Assembly: GCA_902558395.1 (NCBI GenBank) | Contig: CACEDS010000001.1 | Location: 198,180-262,179, forward strand | Direction of reading: 5' to 3' | Length of the DNA stretch: 64,000 nucleotides | Source of the DNA: an uncultured SAR86 cluster bacterium | Lineage (GTDB): Bacteria > Pseudomonadota > Gammaproteobacteria > Magnimaribacterales > D2472 | Part shown: positions 26,077 to 35,868 of the stretch, piece after piece | Layout of the letters: the number at the start of each line of letters is the position of its first letter | How positions within the stretch are numbered: position 1 is the first letter of the stretch | Position numbers and translations under genes: made by a program | The notes under the pieces: generated by a model | Database searches by the model: none | Told to the model about the DNA's origin: nothing | Seen by the model: only the letters and a program-made list of their open reading frames with translations

Positions 26077-26613
26077 ATGAAAAATCTATTAAAATTTAAT
26101 TTATTTGCAGCATTAATGCTTGCTATTCCTGCATTTGCTGTTGATGGTATGGCTGTAATTGATATGAGAACTGCAGTTCTTTCTACTCAAGCAGCTGCAG
26201 ACGCTTTTAAAGCTCTTGAAGAAGATGCTGATTATGCATCTAATCTGGAAGAAGCACAGTCGCTTCAAGCTGAAAGACAAGCCATTGCAGAAAAATTACA
26301 AAAAGAACTAGAAGCTTTGTCACAAGAACAAATTGCAGAAATGCAAAAAGAGATTCAAGATAAAGGGAAAGATCTGGAGTTTCTAGCTGGCAAGATTCAA
26401 CAAGCTCAAGAAGAGACAGCACAGAAAATATTTACTGAAAATGGACCAGCGATGCAAAAAATTATTGGTGAACTGATTCAAGCAAAGCAAATAAAAGTTC
26501 TTCTTCAAAAAAATGAAACTATTCTTTTTAGTGATCCTGCTTTGGACTTAACTGATGACGTAACGTCTATGCTTGATGTTGCTGCCTCAGAGGCAAATAC
26601 TCAATCCGAGTAG
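26077..26613 (+). CDS. skp: periplasmic chaperone Skp/OmpH family
   Basis: Skp is a trimeric jellyfish-shaped chaperone carrying unfolded outer-membrane proteins to BamA. The 178-residue product has a signal peptide ending AIPAFA (about 22), VAVIDMRTAVLSTQAA-type N-terminal strand (here MAVIDMRTAVLSTQA) and a long Gln/Glu/Lys-rich coiled coil (about 50-130). It lacks the strong positive charge on the tentacles typical of E. coli Skp, so charge may differ. AAGGGG lies upstream of the ATG. Its stop TAG overlaps the lpxD GTG by one base. Confidence 0.9.
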   Translation: MKNLLKFNLFAALMLAIPAFAVDGMAVIDMRTAVLSTQAAADAFKALEEDADYASNLEEAQSLQAERQAIAEKLQKELEALSQEQIAEMQKEIQDKGKDLEFLAGKIQQAQEETAQKIFTENGPAMQKIIGELIQAKQIKVLLQKNETILFSDPALDLTDDVTSMLDVAASEANTQSE

Positions 26614-27551
26614 TGTCTAAAAAAAAAGAATTTACATTAGCTGAAATAGCACATCATACAGGTTCTAAAGTTGTTGGCGATAGCACAGCTATCGTCGACA
26701 ACTTATCATCCTTAGAGGCTGCATCATCCGATTCACTCTGTTTTTTATCAAACTCAAAATATAGCAAATTTATTAGCGCCTCCAAAGCACAGGCAATCAT
26801 TGTCCATGACTCTTTTGAAATAAAAGACGAAAGGAATTATATAATTAGCTCTGATCCTTATCTGGCATATGCAAAAGCAAGCTCTTTATTTAAAAAACAT
26901 AATTTTGAACTTGATAATGTTTCTATCCACCCAACTGCATCTATATCAAATGATTCAATTATTGGAATAAATGTATCAATTGGTGCTAATTCTGTAATAG
27001 GTCCAAATTGCGAAATTGGTAATAATGTCACAATAAAATCTAATTGTTCAATTGTTCAAGATGTAAAAATAGGAGAAAACTCGATTATTCATAACGGAAC
27101 AGTATTAGGATCAGATGGCTTCGGATATGCACCAACCAAAGAAGGTTATGTGAAGATTGAGCAAATTGGTAAATTGGTTATTGAAAAAAATGTAGAAATT
27201 GGAGCGAATTGCACAATTGATAGAGGCGCCATTTTGGACACAGAAATACATGAAGGAGTAAAGTTAGATAATCAAATACACATTGCACATAATGTAGTTA
27301 TAGGAAAAAATTCAGCGATTGCGGCATCTTGTGCTGTTGCAGGCTCAACTGTAATTGGTAAAAACTTTCAAATGGGTGGACTGTCAGGCGTTCTTGGACA
27401 TTTAAATATATGTGACAATGTTACTGTTGGAGCACATACTCTAATTACAAAAGATATCAAAGAGCCTGGAAATTATGTTGGTATAATGCCCGCACAGGAA
27501 CAGAAGGATTGGGCAAAATCTTCTGTTTACATTAAAAAAAGAGGCAAATAA
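26613..27551 (+). CDS. lpxD: UDP-3-O-(3-hydroxyacyl)glucosamine N-acyltransferase
   Basis: LpxD adds the N-linked hydroxyacyl chain in the third step of lipid A synthesis. The 312-residue protein has the N-terminal uridine-binding domain (about 1-100), a left-handed beta helix of hexapeptide repeats (about 100-285) with the catalytic His in NQIHIAHNVVIG, and a C-terminal helix. GSDGFGYAPTKEGYVKI is a family mark. It starts with GTG at 26613 (TAGTG junction with skp). It is first of lpxD-fabZ-lpxA-lpxB, as in E. coli, with one-base overlaps. Confidence 0.97.
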   Translation: MSKKKEFTLAEIAHHTGSKVVGDSTAIVDNLSSLEAASSDSLCFLSNSKYSKFISASKAQAIIVHDSFEIKDERNYIISSDPYLAYAKASSLFKKHNFELDNVSIHPTASISNDSIIGINVSIGANSVIGPNCEIGNNVTIKSNCSIVQDVKIGENSIIHNGTVLGSDGFGYAPTKEGYVKIEQIGKLVIEKNVEIGANCTIDRGAILDTEIHEGVKLDNQIHIAHNVVIGKNSAIAASCAVAGSTVIGKNFQMGGLSGVLGHLNICDNVTVGAHTLITKDIKEPGNYVGIMPAQEQKDWAKSSVYIKKRGK

Positions 27552-27991
27552 TGTTAAAACACTTTGATGAAATAAAAAACTTTCTTCCTCACAGAGAACC
27601 ATTTCTTTTCATTGAAGAAATTGTTGAAGTTGAATTGGGTAAAAGCATTCATTGTATTTTAAAAAATTCAGCCAATGATGATTTCTATAAGGGTCATTTT
27701 CCAGGTAATCCAGTTTTTCCTGGCGTATTATTGGTTGAAGCACTTGCTCAGGCATCTGGAATTTTGGGTTTCAAAACAATGGATAAGACACCGGAAGAGG
27801 GTTCAATCTATGTATTTGCAGGTATAGACAAAGCTAGGTTTAGATCACGAGTTGGACCGAATGATAAAGTTCATTTATACAGCACAGTTGTCAGCGAAAA
27901 AAAAGGTATTTGGAAGTTTGATACCAGAGCTGAAGTTAATAATAAAGTTGTATGCTCAGCTTCAATACTTTGTGCAGATAGGAAAGCTTAA
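27551..27991 (+). CDS. fabZ: 3-hydroxyacyl-ACP dehydratase FabZ
   Basis: FabZ dehydrates 3-hydroxyacyl-ACP in general fatty acid elongation and competes with LpxA/LpxD for hydroxyacyl-ACP. The 146-residue hot-dog protein has LPHREPFLFIEEI, the catalytic His49 in YKGHFPGNPVFPGVL and Glu63 in LVEALAQASG. It is translationally linked by one-base overlaps to lpxD and lpxA (27551 and 27991). The window also carries FabA and FabB, giving both branches of fatty acid synthesis. Confidence 0.98.
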   Translation: MLKHFDEIKNFLPHREPFLFIEEIVEVELGKSIHCILKNSANDDFYKGHFPGNPVFPGVLLVEALAQASGILGFKTMDKTPEEGSIYVFAGIDKARFRSRVGPNDKVHLYSTVVSEKKGIWKFDTRAEVNNKVVCSASILCADRKA

Positions 27992-28770
27992 TGACTATAG
28001 ATTCTTCATCAATTATAAGTAATAAAACAAAAATTCACCCAACTGTAAATGTTGGACCTTTTTGTATTATTGGTGATGATGTAGAAATAGATGAGGGCAC
28101 TAATGTTTTAAGTCATGCCATTATCAAGGGTCCAACCAAAATAGGTAAAAATAACACTATTTATCAATTCTCTTCTATTGGGGAAGATACCCCCGATAAA
28201 AAATTTAAAGGCGAAGACACTAAGTTAATTATTGGTGATGATAATATTTTTAGAGAAGGTGTTACTATTCATCGAGGAACTATTCAAGACAAAGGAGTTA
28301 CCAAAATTGGAAACGGTAATCTCTTGATGGCATACACACATATCGCTCATGATTGTTTAGTTGGAGATAACAATATCTTTGCCAATAATGCTGGTATTGC
28401 AGGTCATGTTTCTGTTGGTAATTATGTTGTTATAGGGGGATATTCAGCTGTACACCAATTTTGTAGTTTAGGGGATTATTCTTTTGCTGGTATGAATACA
28501 TCAATAACTATGGATGTTCCAGCTTATACCAAGATAGCCTCTAACCCAGCAAGAGTAATCGGTCTTAACTCAGTAGGAATGAGTAGAAATAATATTCCAT
28601 CAGAATCCATAAGTCTTATTAAGAAAGCTTTTAAAATTATCTATAAAAAAGGATTAAAGCTTGAAGATTCCTTAAAAGAAATAGATATTCTTTTGGCTGA
28701 AACGAATGATACCTATCTAGATATTTTTTCTCAGTCTATTAAAGCTTCATCTCGTGGCATTTTAAGGTAA
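27991..28770 (+). CDS. lpxA: UDP-N-acetylglucosamine acyltransferase
   Basis: LpxA catalyses the first step of lipid A synthesis, 3-O-acylation of UDP-GlcNAc from hydroxyacyl-ACP. The 259-residue protein (E. coli 262) is a left-handed beta helix (about 1-190) with a helical C-terminal domain. The catalytic base is His120 in AYTHIAHDC; IGGYSAVHQFCSLGDYSFAG and the NPARVIGLNSVGMSR substrate loop are typical. lpxB starts at the next base after its stop. Confidence 0.98.
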   Translation: MTIDSSSIISNKTKIHPTVNVGPFCIIGDDVEIDEGTNVLSHAIIKGPTKIGKNNTIYQFSSIGEDTPDKKFKGEDTKLIIGDDNIFREGVTIHRGTIQDKGVTKIGNGNLLMAYTHIAHDCLVGDNNIFANNAGIAGHVSVGNYVVIGGYSAVHQFCSLGDYSFAGMNTSITMDVPAYTKIASNPARVIGLNSVGMSRNNIPSESISLIKKAFKIIYKKGLKLEDSLKEIDILLAETNDTYLDIFSQSIKASSRGILR

Positions 28771-29886
28771 GTGAGCTTGCAAAAGCCAATTATTAAAGTT
28801 GGGGTTGTTGCAGGCGAATACTCCGGTGACAGACTTGGAGCAAAAATAATTTCAGGACTTAAAAAAACCCATCATGTCGAATTATATGGAGTTGGTGGAC
28901 CTAAAATCATTCAAGAAGGACTCAGTTCAATTTTTGATTTTAGTAAGTTGCATGTAATGGGCTTAATAGAACCTCTTATTAAATATAGGCAACTCAGACA
29001 ACTACAAAAAAAATTAATAAATTTATTCATTGAAAATGATATAGATTATTTCATAGGCATTGATTCCCCAGATTTTAATATAAGCATTCACAAAATACTC
29101 AAGCAAAAAGAAATAAGCAAAAATATTCAAGTTGTTAGCCCATCAGTTTGGGGATGGAGAGAGGGTAGAATTAAAAATATTAAACGTTATATAGATTTAA
29201 CAATGTGCTTATTTAATTTTGAGCATGATTATTATAGAAATAAGAATTTACCAAGTATCCATATAGGACATCCATTTAGTAAATTATTTAAACATGATTC
29301 AAAGCATATATATCAAAAATATCATTTTGATGCGTCAAAAAAATATATTTCTATACTTCCAGGGAGCAGGGTCTCTGAAATTGAAAATTTACTCCCAACT
29401 TATATAGAGTTTATTAATATTCATGCAAATAAAAATAAGGATTATGTGTACCTAATTCCTGCATCTGATCAAAAGATTTTTGAAACAATTGATAATCTTG
29501 TTCCAAAATCATTGCCAGTTAAGATAAGCATAGACTCTGCAAAAGATTTCTTATCAATTTCTGATTGCTCCGTAGTAACCTCTGGCACTGCAACTCTTGA
29601 AGCTGCAATATTAGGCGCATCTCCAATTATTTGTTATAGAACAAATCCAATTAATTATTTTATTATTTCAAGAATGCTTAAGATTGATGATGTAGGCCTT
29701 CCAAATTTATTACTAGGCTCAAGAAAATTTCCTGAACTAATTCAAAAAAAATGTACCCCACAAGAAATCTTAAAGGCTGTTGAATCAACTGATTTTCATG
29801 ATTTAAACTCACTTTCAGAACAATTGAGAACTTTATTAATTGGCTCAGAGGAAACCGAGCACACAAATTCAATTTTAAAGCTTTGA
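28771..29886 (+). CDS. lpxB: lipid-A-disaccharide synthase
   Basis: LpxB is a GT19 glycosyltransferase joining lipid X and UDP-diacylglucosamine. The 371-residue protein shows VGVVAGEYSGDRLGAKII at the N-terminus, GIDSPDFNISIHKIL, QVVSPSVWGWREGRIK and LPGSRVSEIENLLP, then SGTATLEAAILGASPIICYR; all are standard. It starts with GTG at 28771. Its stop overlaps the rnhB TTG by four bases (TTGA, 29883-29886). Confidence 0.97.
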   Translation: MSLQKPIIKVGVVAGEYSGDRLGAKIISGLKKTHHVELYGVGGPKIIQEGLSSIFDFSKLHVMGLIEPLIKYRQLRQLQKKLINLFIENDIDYFIGIDSPDFNISIHKILKQKEISKNIQVVSPSVWGWREGRIKNIKRYIDLTMCLFNFEHDYYRNKNLPSIHIGHPFSKLFKHDSKHIYQKYHFDASKKYISILPGSRVSEIENLLPTYIEFINIHANKNKDYVYLIPASDQKIFETIDNLVPKSLPVKISIDSAKDFLSISDCSVVTSGTATLEAAILGASPIICYRTNPINYFIISRMLKIDDVGLPNLLLGSRKFPELIQKKCTPQEILKAVESTDFHDLNSLSEQLRTLLIGSEETEHTNSILKL

Positions 29887-30428
29887 ATTTTATTGCTGGA
29901 GTTGATGAGGTTGGAAGGGGTTGTTTGGCTGGCCCTGTGATTGCAGCAGCTGTAGTTCTAAAAACCAACATACCTGGTCTTGCAGATTCAAAAAAGCTTT
30001 CAAAAAAGAAAAGAGAAGAATTATCCTCAACCATAATGCAAAATTCTTATTTTTCTTTTGGATCTGCATCCGTTGAAGAAATAGATAGCATTAATATTCT
30101 ACAAGCTTCTTTATTAGCAATGAAAAGGGCTATACTAAACCTATCTATTGAACCAGGTAAGATTCTTTTTGATGGAACGCATAAGCCTGATTTAGATACA
30201 GATACTCAAACAATAATTGGTGGTGATTCTATTGTAGATGAAATAAGCGCTGCCTCAATTATTGCAAAAGTTTATAGGGATAATTTAATGATGCAATTTG
30301 ATAAAAAATATCCAGATTTTTATTTTTCGAATCATAAAGGTTATGGTACGAAACTGCATAAAGCTGCAATAAAAAAACATGGCATAACACCAATTCACAG
30401 AAAAACATTTAAAGGAGTTATCGCTTAG
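29883..30428 (+). CDS. rnhB: ribonuclease HII
   Basis: RNase HII nicks RNA-DNA hybrids and misincorporated ribonucleotides. The 181-residue product has catalytic AGVDEVGRGCLAGPV with Asp8 and Glu9, ILFDGTHKPD, GGDSIVDEISAASIIAKVYRD with the other acidic ligands, and YPDFYFSNHKGYGTKLH near the end. The TTG start at 29883 sits in the lpxB stop, indicating coupling. The neighbouring lpxB-rnhB-dnaE order is that of E. coli. Confidence 0.97.
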   Translation: MNFIAGVDEVGRGCLAGPVIAAAVVLKTNIPGLADSKKLSKKKREELSSTIMQNSYFSFGSASVEEIDSINILQASLLAMKRAILNLSIEPGKILFDGTHKPDLDTDTQTIIGGDSIVDEISAASIIAKVYRDNLMMQFDKKYPDFYFSNHKGYGTKLHKAAIKKHGITPIHRKTFKGVIA

Positions 30429-30432
30429 CACA

Positions 30433-33400
30433 ATGGAAAAAACATTTTCTCATTTAAGAGTTTCATCAGAATATAGTATTACTCAAGGGCTCTTAACAAT
30501 TAATCAGTTAGTTGATTGTGCAAAAAAGCACTCTGTCCCATCTCTTGCTTTAACTGATAAGTCTAATATGTTTGCAATGGTTAAATTTTTTAATAAATGC
30601 GAAAGTGCTGGAATCAAACCAATATCTGGATCATCAATAAGAGTTATATTTGATGGAGATGACTCATCGCATGAACTTTTATGTTTGGCAAAAAACAACA
30701 ATGGACATAAAAATTTAATGAGAGCTATTTCTAAAGCCCACAATAATTATTCATATCATACCCCAATACTTAATTTCAATGATCTTGAGGAATTTAGAAA
30801 TGATGTAATAGTAATTTCTGGCGGAAAAGATAGTCATATATTTGAGCTAATAAAAAGGAAAAAAATTGATGAGGCAGCCAATCGTATTGATAAATTTTTA
30901 GAAGTATTTAAAGACGATTTCTTTATAGAAATTCAAAAAACTAATAGACCAGATGAGCAGGAATTTTTGACAAATATACTCCCAATTTCTAATTCAAAAG
31001 GAGTTCCTTTAATTGCTACAAACGATGTCCTTTTTTCAGAAAAAAACGATTATGAGACTCATGAAACTAAAGTATGTATTAATACAGGAAGAACTTTGAA
31101 TGATCCAAATAGAGAAAAACCTTTTTCTAGTGAGCAGTATTTTAAGTCTCCTAAAGAAATGAGTAATTTATTTGTAGATTTTGATGAGCTCATAAAAAAT
31201 ACAAATGAAGTTGCAAAAAAATGTAATGTATCTCTGCATACTGAGGGATATTTTCTTCCTGAATATCCTGTTCCAGATGAACATGACTTTGATTCATATA
31301 TTGCTGAACTTTCTCACAAAAAGTTAAAACAAATAATTTTAAATTTTGATGATAATAAGAAAGAAGAATACAAGCTAAGACTTGATTATGAATTAAATCA
31401 AATAAAAAAAATGGGCTTCTCAAGTTACTTTTTAATTGTCTATGATTTCATTCAGTGGTCTAAAGATAATGATGTTCCTGTAGGGCCTGGCAGAGGCTCA
31501 GGAGCTGGTTCATTAGTTGCATACTCGCTTGGTATAACCACGCTTGATCCAATAGCTCATGGTTTGCTATTTGAACGTTTTCTCAATCCTGAAAGAATAT
31601 CTATGCCCGACTTCGATATAGATTTTTGTATGGAAAAAAGAGATAGTGTTATTGATTATGTAAGCAACAAATATGGTAGCGAAGCTGTTTCACAAATAGC
31701 TACTTTTGGAACAATGGCTGCAAGAGCTGTTGTAAGAGATGTTGCTCGGGCAATGGGTAAGCCTTATGCATTGGGGGATAGGATTTCAAAAATGATTCCG
31801 TTTGCACCTGGAATGACACTTGATAGAGCAAAAGAAGAACAACCCGTTTTTGCTCAAGCTGCAAAAAATGATTCTGAAGTTAGAGAAGTTGTGGATTTGG
31901 CATATAAATTAGAAGGCATAGCAAGAAATGTAGGTAAACATGCTGGCGGAGTTGTTATTGCTCCTGGAAGCTTGTCAGATTTTTGTCCGATATATAATGA
32001 TCGACAGTCATCTTCCATCATGACTCAGTATGATAAAGATGATGTAGAAAAAATTGGATTAGTAAAATTTGATTTCTTAGGATTAAGAACACTAACCGTC
32101 ATTGATAAAGCCGTAAAATCTATCAACAAATCCTTTCAAAATGGTGAAGAACAATTAAATTTAGATAGTATTCCATTAAATGATCCAAAGGTATTTGAAT
32201 TATTGTCATCTGGTAAAACAATGGCAGTGTTCCAATTGGAATCAACAGGGATGAGAGATTTAATTAAAAAACTCAAACCTACAAAATTTGAAGAAATAAC
32301 AGCTCTTTTAGCTCTATATAGGCCTGGGCCCCTTAACTCAGGAATGCATACAACTTTTGTAGATAGAAAACATGGCAGAAGTCAGGTTACCTATCCGCAT
32401 GAATTACTTGAGCCAGTTTTATCTGAAACTTATGGAGTTATTGTCTACCAAGAACAGGTAATGGAAGCTGCTCGAGTTCTTGCTGGTTATTCTATGGGTC
32501 AAGCAGACATACTTCGAAGAGTGATGGGTAAGAAAAAAGTTGAAGAAATGGAAGAGCAACGAGAAATTTTTGTTAAGGGCTGCGATAAAAATTCTATACC
32601 AGCAAAAACAGCTGAAAAAATATTTGAGCTAATAGAGCAATTTGCAGAGTACGGCTTTAACAAATCTCACTCAGCTGCTTACGCAGTAATTTCTTATCAA
32701 ACAGCATATCTTAAAACTTATTATCCTGAACATTTTATGGCTGCTGTACTCTCAACTGAGCTAGGAAATACAGATAAAATTCATGCATTAATTCAGGAAT
32801 GTAAGCGAATGAATATCAATGTCCTTAAACCAAATATTTTATCCAGTAGCAAAATGTTTATAGTAAATGAAGATGGAGATATCGAATATGGTTTAGGAGC
32901 CATAAAAGGCGTGGCAGATACATTCATAAAACATGTGTGTCAAATAAGAGAAACCAATACATTTAATGATTTATGGGATTTTTCAAAGAAAGTTGACATA
33001 AAACTTGGAGGTAAGAAATCCTTAGAGGCTTTATCTCAATCTGGTGCATTTGATAGCATTGCTCCCTCAAGAAGCATAGCAATTTCATGTGTTGAGGATA
33101 TGCTGAAAGATGGATCAAAAAATATATCTAAGCAAGTTGGAATGTCAGGAGATTTATTCTCATCACTAGATGATAGCTTTGACCCATATGAAAAATATAA
33201 AAATACTCAAGACATGAATTTAAGCGAGCTACTAGCGCTTGAAAAAAAATCACTGGGATATTATTTATCTGGACATCCTGTCAATGCAATTGAGACAAAA
33301 GTAAATCGTCTTAGGTCAACGAAAATACACAAACTCAACCATGATACAAAAAAAGCTTCTTTGGTAGTATTAATCAACAGTGTTAGACAAATAAAAGATA

Positions 33401-33876
33401 AAAAAGGAAAACCTTTAACATTTATTAATTTTGATGATGGTACTGGAGTTATGGATGGAGTTGTCCCAAGTGAAGTTCTTGAGGAATGTCATGAAATTTT
33501 AAAAGATGGAAAAATTCTTGTTGTAAAGGGTACTGTTGAAATAGATGACTACAGATCTAAAGAAATTGGTGATGCAATGTTCAGGATGAGAGTTAAAGAA
33601 GTTAAGTCATTAGACCAAGAGCTCTCAAAAAAAATTCAGGAAGTTATTTTAAATCTAGAAAAATCTGATCTATTTTCACTTGAGGAGCTTTCTGAAAAGT
33701 TAGAGAAGTTAAATAAAGATTTGTGGAAATCTACAGGATGTAATTTAAATGTAAAAGTAATAACAAATGATTCAGAGGCTATAATAGACATGGGTGACAA
33801 ATTTAAATTTGAACCGACTTTATCAAATTTAAGTTTGTTGGACGAAACTTTTGGAAAAAATGCTCTAGAAATATAA
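30433..33876 (+). CDS. dnaE: DNA polymerase III alpha subunit
   Basis: DnaE is the catalytic subunit of the replicative polymerase. The 1147-residue protein (E. coli 1160) has a PHP domain (about 1-270) whose metal ligands look degenerate (HLRVSSEYS), the palm with catalytic Asp393 and Asp395 in PDFDIDF and a third Asp in KFDFLGLRTL, then fingers, tandem HhH, the OB domain (about 970-1050) and a C-terminal tau-binding region. GPGRGSGAGSLVAY and YRPGPLNSGMH are family marks. It lies 4 bp after rnhB and 3-18 bp before accA. A candidate psi subunit lies at 38331. Confidence 0.98.
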   Translation: MEKTFSHLRVSSEYSITQGLLTINQLVDCAKKHSVPSLALTDKSNMFAMVKFFNKCESAGIKPISGSSIRVIFDGDDSSHELLCLAKNNNGHKNLMRAISKAHNNYSYHTPILNFNDLEEFRNDVIVISGGKDSHIFELIKRKKIDEAANRIDKFLEVFKDDFFIEIQKTNRPDEQEFLTNILPISNSKGVPLIATNDVLFSEKNDYETHETKVCINTGRTLNDPNREKPFSSEQYFKSPKEMSNLFVDFDELIKNTNEVAKKCNVSLHTEGYFLPEYPVPDEHDFDSYIAELSHKKLKQIILNFDDNKKEEYKLRLDYELNQIKKMGFSSYFLIVYDFIQWSKDNDVPVGPGRGSGAGSLVAYSLGITTLDPIAHGLLFERFLNPERISMPDFDIDFCMEKRDSVIDYVSNKYGSEAVSQIATFGTMAARAVVRDVARAMGKPYALGDRISKMIPFAPGMTLDRAKEEQPVFAQAAKNDSEVREVVDLAYKLEGIARNVGKHAGGVVIAPGSLSDFCPIYNDRQSSSIMTQYDKDDVEKIGLVKFDFLGLRTLTVIDKAVKSINKSFQNGEEQLNLDSIPLNDPKVFELLSSGKTMAVFQLESTGMRDLIKKLKPTKFEEITALLALYRPGPLNSGMHTTFVDRKHGRSQVTYPHELLEPVLSETYGVIVYQEQVMEAARVLAGYSMGQADILRRVMGKKKVEEMEEQREIFVKGCDKNSIPAKTAEKIFELIEQFAEYGFNKSHSAAYAVISYQTAYLKTYYPEHFMAAVLSTELGNTDKIHALIQECKRMNINVLKPNILSSSKMFIVNEDGDIEYGLGAIKGVADTFIKHVCQIRETNTFNDLWDFSKKVDIKLGGKKSLEALSQSGAFDSIAPSRSIAISCVEDMLKDGSKNISKQVGMSGDLFSSLDDSFDPYEKYKNTQDMNLSELLALEKKSLGYYLSGHPVNAIETKVNRLRSTKIHKLNHDTKKASLVVLINSVRQIKDKKGKPLTFINFDDGTGVMDGVVPSEVLEECHEILKDGKILVVKGTVEIDDYRSKEIGDAMFRMRVKEVKSLDQELSKKIQEVILNLEKSDLFSLEELSEKLEKLNKDLWKSTGCNLNVKVITNDSEAIIDMGDKFKFEPTLSNLSLLDETFGKNALEI

Positions 33877-33894
33877 TTTTTGTACCAAATAAAA

Positions 33895-34884
33895 ATGACA
33901 AAAAAAGAAATTGATCCAAAGAACATCCCTGAGATTTCAGAAGATTATAAATTTTTAGATTTTGAGAAAACAATTCAGGATATATCTGAAAAAATCACTG
34001 CTCTAAAAAATTCAGCTATAGATTCTTCAGAGTTAAACAATCAGATTAATACTCTTCGAAAAGAAAGGGATGTGGAAACAAAAAAAATATATTCAAAGCT
34101 TTCTATTTGGCAGACAGTTCAAGTTGCTAGACATCCTCAAAGACCGCATACATTAGATTTTATAGACAGAATTTTTGATGATTTTGATGAATTACATGGT
34201 GACAGACAATTTGGTGATGATGCTTCAATTATTGGAGGCATAGCATATCTTGAAAATATGCCGGTCATGATTATTGGACATGAAAAAGGAAGAGATACCG
34301 AAGAAAAAGTTAGAAGAAATTTTGGAATGCCACAGCCTGAAGGCTATAGAAAAGCTAAGAGACTGATGGAATTAGCTGAACAATTTACCATGCCAGTTAT
34401 AACTTTTATTGATACAGCTGGAGCATATCCAGGTATAGAGGGTGAAGAAAGGGGTCAGAGTGAGGCAATTGCTAGAAATTTAGCAGTAATGTCAGAACTA
34501 AAAACTCCAATTTTAGTTGTAGTTACTGGTGAGGGTGGTTCTGGGGGAGCATTAGCTATAAGTGTTGGTGATAATATTGCAATGCTTCAATATGCTACTT
34601 ATTCTGTAGCCTCCCCAGAAGCTTGTGCTTCAATAATATGGAGAACTGCTGACAAGGCTTCAGATGCTGCTGAGGCTATGAAGGTTTCAGCAAATGAACT
34701 AAAAAAATTAAAAATTATTGATGAAATTATTGAAGAGCCTTTAGGTGGCGCTCACAGGGACTATGATCTAATTTCATCAAGCATAAAAGATTCCCTAATT
34801 AAAAATTTATCTGCTCTAAATAGTATGTCTATGGAACAACTACTGGACAGAAGATATAAAAGATTAGTAGAAATTGGCATTTAG
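33895..34884 (+). CDS. accA: acetyl-CoA carboxylase carboxyltransferase alpha subunit
   Basis: AccA with AccD transfers carboxyl from biotin to acetyl-CoA, making malonyl-CoA for fatty acid synthesis. The 329-residue product has [11 protein letters not shown] near the N-terminus, [70 protein letters not shown] and [18 protein letters not shown], all conserved in the carboxyltransferase domain. A TTG five codons upstream (33880) is possible; the ATG at 33895 is preferred. It follows dnaE as in E. coli. Confidence 0.97.
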   Translation: MTKKEIDPKNIPEISEDYKFLDFEKTIQDISEKITALKNSAIDSSELNNQINTLRKERDVETKKIYSKLSIWQTVQVARHPQRPHTLDFIDRIFDDFDELHGDRQFGDDASIIGGIAYLENMPVMIIGHEKGRDTEEKVRRNFGMPQPEGYRKAKRLMELAEQFTMPVITFIDTAGAYPGIEGEERGQSEAIARNLAVMSELKTPILVVVTGEGGSGGALAISVGDNIAMLQYATYSVASPEACASIIWRTADKASDAAEAMKVSANELKKLKIIDEIIEEPLGGAHRDYDLISSSIKDSLIKNLSALNSMSMEQLLDRRYKRLVEIGI

Positions 34885-34887
34885 ATT

Positions 34888-35835
34888 TTGATTAGTTTTA
34901 ATGATTTAACTTATCACTTAGATTTAGATAAAAAAATCTATGTTGGGTATAGTGGGGGACCTGACTCTAGTGCATTATTGCATTTGCTTCATTCAAATGA
35001 TATTTCTAATATAGAAGCAATCCATATCAATCATAATCTTTCAAGCAATTCAGCAGAATGGGAAGATCATTGTAAACAGACCTCTAAGAAATTAGGTATA
35101 CCATGCCATGTTGAGTCTGTTGAAATTAAAATTGATGGGGATGGTCTGGAATCAGCTGCTAGAAAAGCAAGATACAAGATATTTACAAAATACCTCAAAG
35201 AGGGAGATCAGATTTTACTTGGCCATCATTCTAATGATGTAGCTGAAACTTTTTTATTAAGACTATTTAGAGGCACAGGAGTTGATGGTCTTGAAAGCCT
35301 TAATATAAAAAGAGGTGTAGGAGATGGTTATCTTGTAAGACCTTTAATTAACTTAAGCAAAGAAGAAATTATGATGTACCTTAGAGACAACAACATCAGT
35401 TATATCAACGATGAGTCTAATGATGGGCAGGAGCAAGATAGAAATTACATAAGAAATAATATTATTCCTTCTATTGAGCAGAGATGGATGAAGGCATCAT
35501 CAAGAATCTCAAATACTTCAGAGTTTATAAGAATTAAAAATCAATCATATGAAATTCTTTTAGAAGAAAAATTTAAACATTTAATTGATAAAAAAATTAA
35601 AGTTAAAGATCTAAGAGAAATAGATGAACCATTTGTTATTGATATTATTAGACATTCAATAAGAAAACAGAGCATAGCTATGCCAAGCAAAAAAGTAATT
35701 GAAGAAATTATAAAAACTTTTATACAATCAAATCCTGGGCCTAAATCTTTAGTTTCATGGTCAAGAGCTGATAAGGATCAAGTAGGCGGGGAAATTTGTT
35801 ATAAAGATGGGTGTATCATTATTTCTAAAAAATAA
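34888..35835 (+). CDS. tilS: tRNA(Ile)-lysidine synthetase, short form
   Basis: TilS modifies C34 of the CAU-anticodon tRNA-Ile to lysidine so that it reads AUA. The 315-residue product has the PP-loop ATP motif S22-GGPDS-27, HINHNLSSNSAEWEDHC, AARKARYKIF and GHHSNDVAETFLLRLFRGTGVDGL, followed by YINDESNDGQEQDRNYIRNNIIP. E. coli TilS has 432 residues; the C-terminal domain is missing or greatly reduced, as in short bacterial forms such as that of Aquifex. The start is TTG at 34888, 3 bp after accA. It ends the long rpsB-tilS run. Confidence 0.94.
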   Translation: MISFNDLTYHLDLDKKIYVGYSGGPDSSALLHLLHSNDISNIEAIHINHNLSSNSAEWEDHCKQTSKKLGIPCHVESVEIKIDGDGLESAARKARYKIFTKYLKEGDQILLGHHSNDVAETFLLRLFRGTGVDGLESLNIKRGVGDGYLVRPLINLSKEEIMMYLRDNNISYINDESNDGQEQDRNYIRNNIIPSIEQRWMKASSRISNTSEFIRIKNQSYEILLEEKFKHLIDKKIKVKDLREIDEPFVIDIIRHSIRKQSIAMPSKKVIEEIIKTFIQSNPGPKSLVSWSRADKDQVGGEICYKDGCIIISKK

Positions 35836-35868
35836 TGTTTGAGCATTAAACCCTAGGAGATTGAAATT

